A DNA stretch of 64,000 nt, from the NCBI RefSeq assembly GCF_010093235.1, contig NZ_PDWP01000002.1, positions 124,001 through 188,000 of the forward strand, written 5' to 3'. The position numbers and the translations under genes are program-made. The DNA comes from Pseudoxanthomonas suwonensis. GTDB lineage: Bacteria; Pseudomonadota; Gammaproteobacteria; Xanthomonadales; Xanthomonadaceae. The first letter of the stretch is position 1, and each line of letters begins with the position of its first letter. The notes beneath the pieces are model-generated. The model saw nothing but the letters and a program-made list of their open reading frames with translations. It had not been told where the DNA came from and ran no database searches. This document shows positions 40,048-48,276 of this stretch, in pieces.

Positions 40048-41904
40048 TTGAACCAGCAAGCTCTTTCTGCCTTCATCTGGTCCGTCGCGGACCTGCTCCG
40101 CGGCGATTACAGGCAATCAGACTACGGCAAGGTCATCCTGCCGTTCACCGTACTGCGCCGCCTGGACTGCGTACTGGCGCCGACCAAGGCCAAGGTGCTG
40201 GCCGAGTACAAGAAGAGGACCGAGGCCGGAGTCAACCCGGACCCGTTCCTGAAGCGCATCGTCGGCAGTGCTGGCTTCTACAACACCAGTCCGCTGGACC
40301 TGCCCACGCTGGTCGGCGACCAGGACCACATCCGCGAAAACCTGTACCAGTACGTGCAGGGCTTCTCGCCCGAGGCGCGCGACATTTTCGAGCGCTTCGA
40401 GTTCCACACCCAGGTCGAGCGCCTGGCTAAGGCCAACCTGCTTTACCTGGTCACCGAGAAGTTTGCCGGCATCGACCTGCACCCCGACCGGGTGGACAAC
40501 GCGCAGATGGGGCACGTGTTCGAGGAGCTGATCCGCCGGTTCTCGGAACTGTCCAACGAGACCGCGGGTGAGCACTTCACGCCCCGTGAGGTGATCAAGC
40601 TGATGGTCAACCTCATCTTCATCGAGGACGCCGACGTGCTCACCCCGGGGAATGCCGTGGTGCGCACCGTGTACGACCCGACCGCAGGCACGGGCGGGAT
40701 GCTCTCGGTGGCCGCCGAGCACCTGCTGGGACACAACCCGTCCGCGCGTCTCACCCTGTACGGACAGGAGCTCAATCCCGAGTCCTACGCGATCTGCAAG
40801 GCCGACATGCTGATCCGCGGCCAGGACGTGGCCAATATCGCCTTCGGCAACACATTGAGTGAGGACGGCTTTCCGACCCGCAAGTTCGACTACATGCTCT
40901 CCAATCCACCATTCGGCGTGGAGTGGAAGAAGGTCGAGAAGGCGATCCGTGCCGAGCACGAACAGCAGGGCTTCGCCGGCCGTTTCGGCCCTGGCCTGCC
41001 GCGCGTGTCTGACGGTTCCATGCTGTTCCTGCTGCACCTGGTGTCGAAGATGGCGCCGGTGGTGGACGGGCAGGGCGGCAGCCGCTTTGGCATCGTGCTC
41101 AATGGCTCGCCGCTGTTCACCGGCGGCGCCGGCAGCGGCGAGAGCGAGATCCGCCGCTACCTGCTGGAGAACGACCTGGTGGAGGCCATCATCGGCCTGC
41201 CCACCGACATGTTCTACAACACTGGCATCGCTACCTATGTCTGGATCGTCTCCAACAAGAAGGACGACGACCGCCGCGGCCATGTGCAGCTGATCGACGC
41301 CAGCGGCTTCTGGCGCAAGATGCGCAAGAGCCTGGGCTCCAAGCGCAAGGAGATGGGCGAGGAGCACATCGCCACCGTCACCCGCCTGTTCGGCGAGTTC
41401 ACCGAGGCCGAGCTGGTCACCGCGCTGGATGCCAAGGGCCAGCCGCTGGGCGAGCCGGTGCTGGTCACCGCCACTGGTGCCGAATCACCGCCGGTAGCGC
41501 CCGAAGGCGGTCGCCTCAAGCGCGTGCCGATCAGCCGTGTGTTCGCCAACGAGGAGTTCGGCTACACCACCATCACCGTCGAGCGCCCGCTGCGCGACGA
41601 GGCCGGCAACATCGTGCTGGGCCAGAAGGGTAAGCAGAAGGGCAAACCGCAGCCGGACAGCGCCCTGCGCGATACCGAGAACGTGCCGCTGGGACAGGAC
41701 ATCCAGGCCTATTTCGAGCGTGAGGTGCTGCCGCATGCGCCAGACGCCTGGATCGACGAGGCGAAGACAAAGGTGGGCTACGAGATCCCGTTCAGCCGGC
41801 ACTTCTACGTATTCGAGCCGCCGCGCCCGCTGGAAGTGATCGATGCGGAGCTGAAGGAGGTCGCCGCCAACATCATGCGGATGCTGGGGGAGATGGCGGA
41901 ATGA
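40048..41904 (+). CDS. hsdM: Type I restriction-modification DNA methyltransferase
   Basis: HsdM methylates adenine in the half-sites recognised by HsdS and joins HsdR in the restriction complex. The 618-residue product has the SAM motif DPTAGTGGM near residue 210 and catalytic NPPFG near 288, with the HsdM N-terminal domain (SAFIWSVADLLRGDYRQSD). The start appears to be TTG 40048, giving the usual N-terminus; there is only a weak purine stretch upstream. It overlaps hsdS by 4 bp. Confidence 0.95.
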   Translation: MNQQALSAFIWSVADLLRGDYRQSDYGKVILPFTVLRRLDCVLAPTKAKVLAEYKKRTEAGVNPDPFLKRIVGSAGFYNTSPLDLPTLVGDQDHIRENLYQYVQGFSPEARDIFERFEFHTQVERLAKANLLYLVTEKFAGIDLHPDRVDNAQMGHVFEELIRRFSELSNETAGEHFTPREVIKLMVNLIFIEDADVLTPGNAVVRTVYDPTAGTGGMLSVAAEHLLGHNPSARLTLYGQELNPESYAICKADMLIRGQDVANIAFGNTLSEDGFPTRKFDYMLSNPPFGVEWKKVEKAIRAEHEQQGFAGRFGPGLPRVSDGSMLFLLHLVSKMAPVVDGQGGSRFGIVLNGSPLFTGGAGSGESEIRRYLLENDLVEAIIGLPTDMFYNTGIATYVWIVSNKKDDDRRGHVQLIDASGFWRKMRKSLGSKRKEMGEEHIATVTRLFGEFTEAELVTALDAKGQPLGEPVLVTATGAESPPVAPEGGRLKRVPISRVFANEEFGYTTITVERPLRDEAGNIVLGQKGKQKGKPQPDSALRDTENVPLGQDIQAYFEREVLPHAPDAWIDEAKTKVGYEIPFSRHFYVFEPPRPLEVIDAELKEVAANIMRMLGEMAE

Positions 41905-43166
41905 GTCTGCCGAGGTATCCGGATTACAAGGACAGTGGGGTGGCGTGGCTGGGTAAGATGCCGGCTCACTGGGATGTAGCGCCGCTGAAACGCTTTCTCG
42001 ACATTGAGAATGGTGCTGACTACAAAGCCATAGAGGCGGACGAGGGGTATCCGGTACTTGGTTCCGGTGGACGCTTCGCGTCCGCGACCGACTACATCTA
42101 CGACGGTGAGTCCGTGCTTCTTGGTCGAAAAGGCACCATTGATAAACCTTTGTATGTCACCGGGAGATTCTGGACCGTCGATACGATGTACTGGTCACGG
42201 ATCCGTTCAACCGCCTGTGGTCGGTACTGCTACTACGCGGCGACCACCATTCCGTTCGGCATGTACTCGACTAACACTGCATTGCCGAGCATGACAAAAG
42301 GCGCGCTTGATGCTCACCGAATGTCGTGCCCGCCTCTTGGCGAACAGCGTGCGATATCTAGATTCCTCGATCGCGAAACCGCCAAGGTCGACGCGCTGAT
42401 CGCCGAGCAGGAAAAGTTGCTGGCGCTGCTGGCCGAGAAGCGCCAGGCCACCATCTCCCACGCCGTCACCCGCGGCCTGGATCCCAACGTCCCGATGAAG
42501 GACTCCGGCATCGCCTGGCTGGGCGAGGTGCCTGTGCATTGGAATACTAGTCGGTTGAAGTATTTGACCGACGCTATCTTCGACTGCCCTCACTCAACCC
42601 CGATCTACGATGCTGACGGAGCCTACCTGGTCATCCGCACGGCGGACCTTGATCGTGGTGTCCTGATCAAGGAGGACCTGTATCGGGTCTCTCAGTCTGA
42701 GTACGAGGAGCGGATCCGTCGCTCAAGGCTGGAAGAGGGTGACATCGTCTATGGCCGGGAAGGTGAAAGATGGGGTCACGCCGCGCTCGTTCCCGAGTCG
42801 GATCGCTATTGCCTGGGGCAGAGAATGATGCAGTTTCGCCCATCTGCAGAGGTCTGTCCGCGATTCTTGATGTGGCAGCTCAATAGTGTCGGAATCTATC
42901 GGCAGGGAGAACTGGACACAGTTGGCGCGACGTCGCCTCATGTCAATGTAAGTACGATCAGAAACTTCCAGTTGACCGTTCCACCGCTGGTTGAGCAAAA
43001 GGCGATTGCCGCTTTCCTCGAAAGGGTGGCTTCAAGCTTTGATTCCCTGGACGCAGAAGCTAGAAGAGCGATTGATCTGCTGAGGGAGCGTCGAAGCGTT
43101 CTCATCGCTGCTGCGGTTACGGGGCAGATAGACGTGCGCGGACTTGGTGAAGCGGAGGCTGCCTAA
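41901..43166 (+). CDS. hsdS: Type I restriction-modification specificity subunit
   Basis: HsdS sets the DNA target through two recognition domains. The 421-residue product has TRD1 (about residues 1–145), a central conserved helix (EQRAISRFLDRETAKVDALI), TRD2 (about 205–355) starting with the same DSGIAWLGEVPVHW text as TRD1, and a second helix (VEQKAIAAFLERVASSFDSL). Local GC drops within both TRDs, as expected for rapidly exchanged sequence. It is linked by ATGA overlap to hsdM, and its TAA overlaps the next ATG (TAATG). Confidence 0.95.
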   Translation: MSLPRYPDYKDSGVAWLGKMPAHWDVAPLKRFLDIENGADYKAIEADEGYPVLGSGGRFASATDYIYDGESVLLGRKGTIDKPLYVTGRFWTVDTMYWSRIRSTACGRYCYYAATTIPFGMYSTNTALPSMTKGALDAHRMSCPPLGEQRAISRFLDRETAKVDALIAEQEKLLALLAEKRQATISHAVTRGLDPNVPMKDSGIAWLGEVPVHWNTSRLKYLTDAIFDCPHSTPIYDADGAYLVIRTADLDRGVLIKEDLYRVSQSEYEERIRRSRLEEGDIVYGREGERWGHAALVPESDRYCLGQRMMQFRPSAEVCPRFLMWQLNSVGIYRQGELDTVGATSPHVNVSTIRNFQLTVPPLVEQKAIAAFLERVASSFDSLDAEARRAIDLLRERRSVLIAAAVTGQIDVRGLGEAEAA

Positions 43167-43927
43167 TGCGAGCCGAGAGCTTCATCGTGGATGGTTGCCT
43201 GCCGGATATCGAGTACCGCACCACCGCGCCGGAGGAGATCGTGTGTCCGCGCGTCACCCGGCGCGATGGCGTGCCCGTGGTCTACCTGCACAACGAGCGC
43301 GCCGCCGCCCATAAGGGGTTCGTCCCCGTCGCCGAGTTCCTGCGCCGGCTGGCAAGGCGTGAGCCGAACCTGGCCTGCACCGGTTACCGCGCCAATGGAA
43401 GACAGACCACGATCTCCTTCAACAAGGACGACCGGGTGACGCTGTCGCCCCGGCTGCAAGCGTGGTTGTCGACGCTGGCAGCGCCACGCGAAGGCAAGAG
43501 CGCAGCCGTGGTCGGGTTTCTCGCCAACCTGATGCCGCTCTACACGCATGAGGACCGAGATGGTGTCTGGTGCGCACGCTCGCTGCAGGACGGCACCCTC
43601 ATCCTCCCGGTAGACGAATCGGACTGGGACGAGGAGCGCGGCACGGTGCGCGTCCACTGGCAGGGTGATGCCGCGCGGCAGTCCCAGGTGGATGGCGACC
43701 AGATCGCCACCCTGGCGCTGGAGCGGTACGTCCGCCTGCATGGCACGGGCGCTTCGGAAGAGGCGATCGCCGCCGAACTCTGGTACATGGCCCGGCATTT
43801 CCATCACAAGACCGGCTGCCACGTGTACCTGCCGCAGCTGCCCGATCCGCCTGACGCGATGGCGCGGCTGCGGCGAAAAGCCGGCGAGATTGGACAGGAC
43901 GTTCTGATCAATCTGCTGACGTCGTGA
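43166..43927 (+). CDS. Hypothetical protein of the restriction island, first
   Basis: I do not recognise this 253-residue soluble protein. It has a mixed alpha/beta composition with no signal or transmembrane segments. A His-rich patch (MARHFHHKTGCHVYLPQ near residues 211–227) and a charged C-terminal helix (MARLRRKAGEIGQDVLINLL) are visible. TAATG at 43164–43168 couples it to hsdS, and GTGA couples it to the next gene. Full coupling inside an hsdMS…hsdR operon implies a role with restriction or another defence, but no function can be assigned. Confidence 0.85.
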   Translation: MRAESFIVDGCLPDIEYRTTAPEEIVCPRVTRRDGVPVVYLHNERAAAHKGFVPVAEFLRRLARREPNLACTGYRANGRQTTISFNKDDRVTLSPRLQAWLSTLAAPREGKSAAVVGFLANLMPLYTHEDRDGVWCARSLQDGTLILPVDESDWDEERGTVRVHWQGDAARQSQVDGDQIATLALERYVRLHGTGASEEAIAAELWYMARHFHHKTGCHVYLPQLPDPPDAMARLRRKAGEIGQDVLINLLTS

Positions 43928-44679
43928 AAGAGCCCTGGCTGCGTCATGTACCCGCCGTGTTCCGGGCATTGGCCGACCCGGAGCTCCGGGCTGGTGTGTC
44001 GCGGCCCGGTAATGCGTCTTTCGAGGACGCCTGTGCGTACTGGGGCGCGCTGCACTACCTGCTGAGCAATGTGCTGGGCTGGAGGGATGTGGGCGGTGGC
44101 CTCGGCTGGTGGTACGCGAGCGGAAAGCCCGTACAGGATTCCCCCGTGCTGGCGCTCGTCAGCGAGGTCTGGGGCGAAGACGACCTGATCGATTACTACG
44201 CGGCCTGGACATGGCTCCCGGCCGGGGTTGGATACCTGCGCTCCCAGGCGCAGGACCCGTTCAACGGTCCCTCACCGACCTGGCTGGCGCAGCACTCGCG
44301 CTGGCCGGACGAGGACTGGTGGCGGGCCTTCGTCCGTCGTGGCCAGGTGCACCACCACGATCCGTTCTATGGCGGCAGCGATCCCCTGCATCTGGCCGCA
44401 CATGCAGGCCCGTGTCTGGACACACCATCGGCTGATCCGCTGGTGCAGAGGTATGCGGCGCAGCGCAGGGTGGTGCTGGTCACGAGCGGGCTGGCACATT
44501 GGCTGGCCGATCTGGAGCGGCTGCACGGGCAGCTTCCGCCACTTGGGGACCGCTCCTGGAGGATCGAGGTGTTCGATCGCACCGTCGGCTGGCTGGGGGA
44601 GTATCGCCGCAGCCGGGTCACCGGCCGCTGGTTCACCGGCAAGCACAGCATCCATATGCAGGGGAAAGGACAGTCATGA
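43924..44679 (+). CDS. Hypothetical protein of the restriction island, second
   Basis: This 251-residue protein is also unrecognised. It is unusually rich in Trp (about 18, for example WWYASGKP, WTWLPAG and WPDEDWWRAF) and has HHHDPFYGGSDPLHLAAHAG near residue 140. A C-terminal TGRWFTGKHSIH follows. Start GTG 43924 overlaps the previous stop. It ends 4 bp past the ATG of the GmrSD-like gene, so it too is coupled. The His cluster could bind a metal, but no catalytic motif is clear. Confidence 0.83.
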   Translation: MKEPWLRHVPAVFRALADPELRAGVSRPGNASFEDACAYWGALHYLLSNVLGWRDVGGGLGWWYASGKPVQDSPVLALVSEVWGEDDLIDYYAAWTWLPAGVGYLRSQAQDPFNGPSPTWLAQHSRWPDEDWWRAFVRRGQVHHHDPFYGGSDPLHLAAHAGPCLDTPSADPLVQRYAAQRRVVLVTSGLAHWLADLERLHGQLPPLGDRSWRIEVFDRTVGWLGEYRRSRVTGRWFTGKHSIHMQGKGQS

Positions 44680-47207
44680 CGCACACGTTGACGGCCAAGG
44701 AACAACCACTGGCCAAGATTTTCAGCGACGAGTACATGTTCTCGATACCGGCCTACCAGCGGCCGTACTCGTGGGGCGTGGACCAGGCGCAGGAACTGCT
44801 CGACGACCTCCTGGGCTACATGCGCACAGGCGGCACGAAGTTGGAGGACATTCCGCCGTACTTCCTCGGCAGCCTGGTGCTGATCAAGGAGGAGTCCTCG
44901 CCGAAGGCGCAGGTCGTGGATGGCCAGCAGCGGCTGACCACGCTGACCCTGCTGCTGGCCTGCATCCGGGCCGTTGTGTCGGACGAGAACGTGCGCAGGG
45001 GCATCACGCGGCGCATCTACGACCAGGGCGACATCGTCTCGGCCACCGAGAACCACTATCGGCTGACCCTGCGCGAGCGCGACAGGCAGTTCTTCCGCGA
45101 GCGCGTGCAGCACGAAGGCGGCATCGAACAGCTGGTCGCTGGCAACGAGGCGCTGCCCGACAGCCAGCAGCGGCTGCGTGACAATGCGCGGCACTTCATG
45201 GCGGTACTGCGCGATCTGGAGCCTGCCGCGCTGGTGCGGCTGGTCCAGTTCATCGTCACGCGCTGCTACCTGGTGGCTGTCGCGACACCGGACCTGGATT
45301 CGGCGTACCGGATCTTCGGTGTGATGAACAGTCGTGGCCTGGACCTGACGGCCACCGACATCCTCAAGGCGGAGATCATCGGTGCGCTGCAGGACATGGC
45401 GCGAAAGACGTACACCGACAAATGGGAAGCATTGGAGTCAGACCTGGGACGCGATGGTTTCGGCGAACTGTTCAGCCACATCCGCATGGTGTACCGCAAG
45501 GCCAAGCCGAAAGGGACCTTGCTCAAGGAGTTTCGCGACCACGTGGCGCCAGCGGACCCGGCCGCGTTCATCGACAAGGTGCTGGAGCCGATGGCCCAGG
45601 CATATCGCGAGATCAGCGATGCTGACCACGCCAGTACGCGTCATGCCGAGGCGATCAACGATGCGCTGCGCTGGCTCAACCGGTTGGAGTTCAAGGACTG
45701 GATGCCTCCCGCGCTTGCGCACTTCACGCGCCACAAGGGAGATCCGGACGCGCTGCTTGCGTTCGTGACCGGCCTGGAGCGGCTGGCGTACTCGATGCTG
45801 GTGCGCAAGGCGGGCGTCAATGAGCGCATCGAGCGGTTCTCGCGGCTGACGGCGGCGGTCGAAGCCGGTGACGATCTGGCGCAGCCCGGGTCTGCACTGC
45901 AGCTCTCGCCGCTGGAGCAGCACGAGATGTACACGATGCTGGATGGGCCGCTGTACCGGACGCATTCGGCGCGTGCGCTGGGCGTGATCCTGCTGCGACT
46001 GGACGCCTTGGTATCCGATGGCAGCAAGACCATGCAGCACGACCAGGTCACGGTGGAGCACGTGCTGCCGCAGACGCCGCGCCCGGACAGCACCTGGGTG
46101 AAGTGGATGCCAAGCGAGCAGGAACGCCAGGGTTGGGTGCACCGGTTGGGCAATCTGGCGCTGCTCAACCGCAAGAAGAACAGCAGTGCCAGCAACTATG
46201 AATTCGACCGCAAGAAGCAGGCCTATTTCAGCAAAGGGGGCGCGTGTGCGTTTCCGCTGACCACCCAGGTGCTGCAACAGGCCGAGTGGAACGGGTCTGT
46301 GCTGCAGGCGCGACAGGCATCGCTGCTCAAACTTGCCGAGGATCACTGGCAGCTGGTCACGCGTGCTGCGGCTGCGAAATCTCCGGCGGCGACGACCGCG
46401 TCAGAAGCGGAGTCGCCTGTATTCGTACTCGGCGGCTTGAATCACCAGATCCAGGCGACGGGCAGGCAAGTGGATGGCCAGTTTGTGGTGCTTGCTGGGT
46501 CGCGCGCACGGGCGGACTGGGTGGGCGTCGACGGCGGTTACAAGTTCCTGCACCAGGATCTGGTCGACAACGGCACGCTGGCACCGCCAGTGGGTGAAGC
46601 ACGCGAGTTCCTGCGCGATACCTGGTTCAGCAGTCCGAGCGCAGCCGCGGCGGTGGTATGGGGTCGATCAGCGAACGGGCGCATGAGCTGGCGCGTGCAG
46701 GCCACGGGGCAGACTTTCGCCGAGTGGGAGGAGGGCGTTCCTGCAGGCGAGTCGGATGAGGACGAGGGGGAAGACGACGCCAGGGAGGACCTGTACCGCC
46801 GCTTCTGGGACCAGTTCCTGGCCAAGGCCAATGCGCGCGGCGCGTTGTTCCAGCGGCGTACCCGCAGCGCGAACCCTTGGCTCGGGGTCGGACTGGGGCG
46901 CAACGGGTTCCGTCTGAACGTGGCCATGACCCGTGGCGAGGCGCGGGTGACCTGCCTGATCCATCACGAAGATGGCGGTACGGCCCTGTTCGATGCACTG
47001 CACGCCCATCGTGCCGAGATAGAGGAGGCGTTCGGCATGCCGCTGGACTGGGCCGGCTTGGCCGAACAGAAGCGTTCCCGAATCCGTTCCACCACCGAGG
47101 GAGGCTGGCTGGTGCCCGAGTCGGAGTGGCCTGAACTCCATGATCGGCTGGTCGACCTGGCGTATCGGATGGACGCGGCTCTGCGCTCCCGGATCAACGC
47201 GCTATGA
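44676..47207 (+). CDS. GmrSD-like DUF262/DUF1524 protein with DUF4357- and DUF4268-like C-terminus
   Basis: The 843-residue product begins with a DUF262 domain (IPAYQRPYSW at 24–33, VDGQQR at 81–86; a DGQQR-type nucleotide-binding site). A DUF1524 HNH-type nuclease domain follows (VEHVLPQ near 461, LGNLALLNRKKNSSASNYEF near 490). These together form GmrSD-type modification-dependent restriction enzymes. A further ~260 residues resemble DUF4357 (GRQVDGQFVVLAGSRARADW near 590) and DUF4268 (DLYRRFWDQFLAKAN near 705, to the end). The extra modules may recognise DNA or nucleotide signals. It is translationally coupled to the previous gene. Confidence 0.88.
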   Translation: MTHTLTAKEQPLAKIFSDEYMFSIPAYQRPYSWGVDQAQELLDDLLGYMRTGGTKLEDIPPYFLGSLVLIKEESSPKAQVVDGQQRLTTLTLLLACIRAVVSDENVRRGITRRIYDQGDIVSATENHYRLTLRERDRQFFRERVQHEGGIEQLVAGNEALPDSQQRLRDNARHFMAVLRDLEPAALVRLVQFIVTRCYLVAVATPDLDSAYRIFGVMNSRGLDLTATDILKAEIIGALQDMARKTYTDKWEALESDLGRDGFGELFSHIRMVYRKAKPKGTLLKEFRDHVAPADPAAFIDKVLEPMAQAYREISDADHASTRHAEAINDALRWLNRLEFKDWMPPALAHFTRHKGDPDALLAFVTGLERLAYSMLVRKAGVNERIERFSRLTAAVEAGDDLAQPGSALQLSPLEQHEMYTMLDGPLYRTHSARALGVILLRLDALVSDGSKTMQHDQVTVEHVLPQTPRPDSTWVKWMPSEQERQGWVHRLGNLALLNRKKNSSASNYEFDRKKQAYFSKGGACAFPLTTQVLQQAEWNGSVLQARQASLLKLAEDHWQLVTRAAAAKSPAATTASEAESPVFVLGGLNHQIQATGRQVDGQFVVLAGSRARADWVGVDGGYKFLHQDLVDNGTLAPPVGEAREFLRDTWFSSPSAAAAVVWGRSANGRMSWRVQATGQTFAEWEEGVPAGESDEDEGEDDAREDLYRRFWDQFLAKANARGALFQRRTRSANPWLGVGLGRNGFRLNVAMTRGEARVTCLIHHEDGGTALFDALHAHRAEIEEAFGMPLDWAGLAEQKRSRIRSTTEGGWLVPESEWPELHDRLVDLAYRMDAALRSRINAL

Positions 47208-47224
47208 GGCTGGCTTGCATGCTG

Positions 47225-47251
47225 GTTGCCTACAAGGCAACAATCGTTGCC
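47225..47251. promoter_or_regulatory. Palindromic operator before the MNT antitoxin gene
   Basis: GTTGCCT and AGGCAAC form a perfect 7-bp inverted repeat around ACA (47225–47241), followed by a third half-site GTTGCC at 47246–47251 that abuts the ATG at 47254. The region lies in the only gap inside the island's gene run. The adjacent antitoxin has an N-terminal winged-helix domain, so autoregulation through this site is likely. Confidence 0.8.
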
Positions 47252-47253
47252 AC

Positions 47254-47883
47254 ATGAGCAACACATCAGCCTTGATGGACCTTCTTTTCGGCCAGACCCG
47301 TCAGGCGGTTCTGGCCGTGCTGCTGCTGCAGCCGGAGGCCAGCTTCCACCTTCGGGAGCTGGCCAGGCTCACCGGCAGCCACGCCGGCACGCTGGGGCGT
47401 GAGCTGGAGAAGCTGGTCGGTGCCGGGCTGCTGGTCCGGCGCGAGCAGGGCAACCAGGTGCGCTACCAGGCCAACCGGGCGTGCCTGCTGTACGACGAGC
47501 TGGCAGCGATGTTCCGCAAGACCCATGGCGCCGTGCCGGTCCTGCGCGAGGTGCTTGCGCCGCTGGCTTCCGCGATCGAGGCGGCCTGGATTTTCGGCTC
47601 GGTGGCCCGGGGCACGGAAGTGGCCGGCAGCGATGTGGACCTGCTGGTGCTCGGGGACGTGGGGTTTGCCGACATCGTGCGCGCCATCCACCCGGCGCAG
47701 ATCGAACTGGGTCGGGAGATCAATCCTGTGGTGTACTCCGGCCGGGAGTTCCGGCGGAAGCTGGCCGCAGGCGATGCATTTGCCAGACAGCTGCTGGACG
47801 GGCCGAAGTTGATGGTGACAGGGGACAGGGATGACATTGGAGAACCTGCTGGCGATCCGCCAGTTGCAGACGCACGCGGCTGA
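47254..47883 (+). CDS. mntA: HTH–nucleotidyltransferase antitoxin (MntA-like)
   Basis: The 209-residue product has an ArsR-like winged-helix domain (residues 5–75; FHLRELARLTGSHAGTLGRE) fused to a minimal nucleotidyltransferase (IFGSVARG near 113, GSDVDLLVLGD near 124). MNT proteins neutralise HEPN toxins, in known cases by adding AMP residues to the toxin. The GSxxRG and DxD motifs are intact. The toxin gene starts 53 bp before this gene ends. The pair lies between the GmrSD-like gene and hsdR, behind its own operator. Confidence 0.88.
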   Translation: MSNTSALMDLLFGQTRQAVLAVLLLQPEASFHLRELARLTGSHAGTLGRELEKLVGAGLLVRREQGNQVRYQANRACLLYDELAAMFRKTHGAVPVLREVLAPLASAIEAAWIFGSVARGTEVAGSDVDLLVLGDVGFADIVRAIHPAQIELGREINPVVYSGREFRRKLAAGDAFARQLLDGPKLMVTGDRDDIGEPAGDPPVADARG

Positions 47884-48208
47884 GCCGGCTGCGATCCGGA
47901 GGCTGCTGGAAGCGGCACGCCGCAACCTGGCCGATGCGCGGGTGGAGAGCATCAGTGCGGACAGCCGCTTCGACGCGGCCTACAAGTGCGCGATGCAATG
48001 CGCGATGCTGGGGCTATGGGCGCGGGGCTACCGTACCTCCACCAGCCAGCCGGGCCACCACCAGACCGCGATCCAGTGCCTGGGACACACGATGGGCGTG
48101 GCGGCCGAAGACATCATCGTGCTCGATGCCTTGCGCAGGAAGCGAAACCTGAGCGACTACGAAGGCGACCCGGTCTCCGAGGCCACGCTGGCCGAAGCGC
48201 TATCGTAA
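47831..48208 (+). CDS. hepT: HEPN-family toxin, C-terminus apparently truncated
   Basis: The 125-residue helical product matches HEPN proteins partnered with MNT antitoxins. The region RRKRNLSDYEG (about 102–112) occupies the RNase motif position, but with Asn and Tyr instead of the usual His. Translation stops at TAA 48206–48208, yet the same frame continues without interruption to TGA 48278–48280 with plausible helix text (AARLLAHTEAWLRANLPDA). That second stop overlaps the hsdR ATG (ATGA), exactly as other genes of this operon do. The original product was probably 149 residues, so the protein is either truncated or shortened with retained function. Confidence 0.85.
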   Translation: MTLENLLAIRQLQTHAAEPAAIRRLLEAARRNLADARVESISADSRFDAAYKCAMQCAMLGLWARGYRTSTSQPGHHQTAIQCLGHTMGVAAEDIIVLDALRRKRNLSDYEGDPVSEATLAEALS

Positions 48209-48276
48209 GCCGCGCGGCTGCTGGCGCACACCGAGGCGTGGCTGCGCGCCAACCTGCCGGACGCGATGGGGGATGC

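Noticed and set aside
39646-40116. Small genes in the gap before hsdM
   Set aside because: Open frames on both strands lack ribosome-binding sites and family resemblance.
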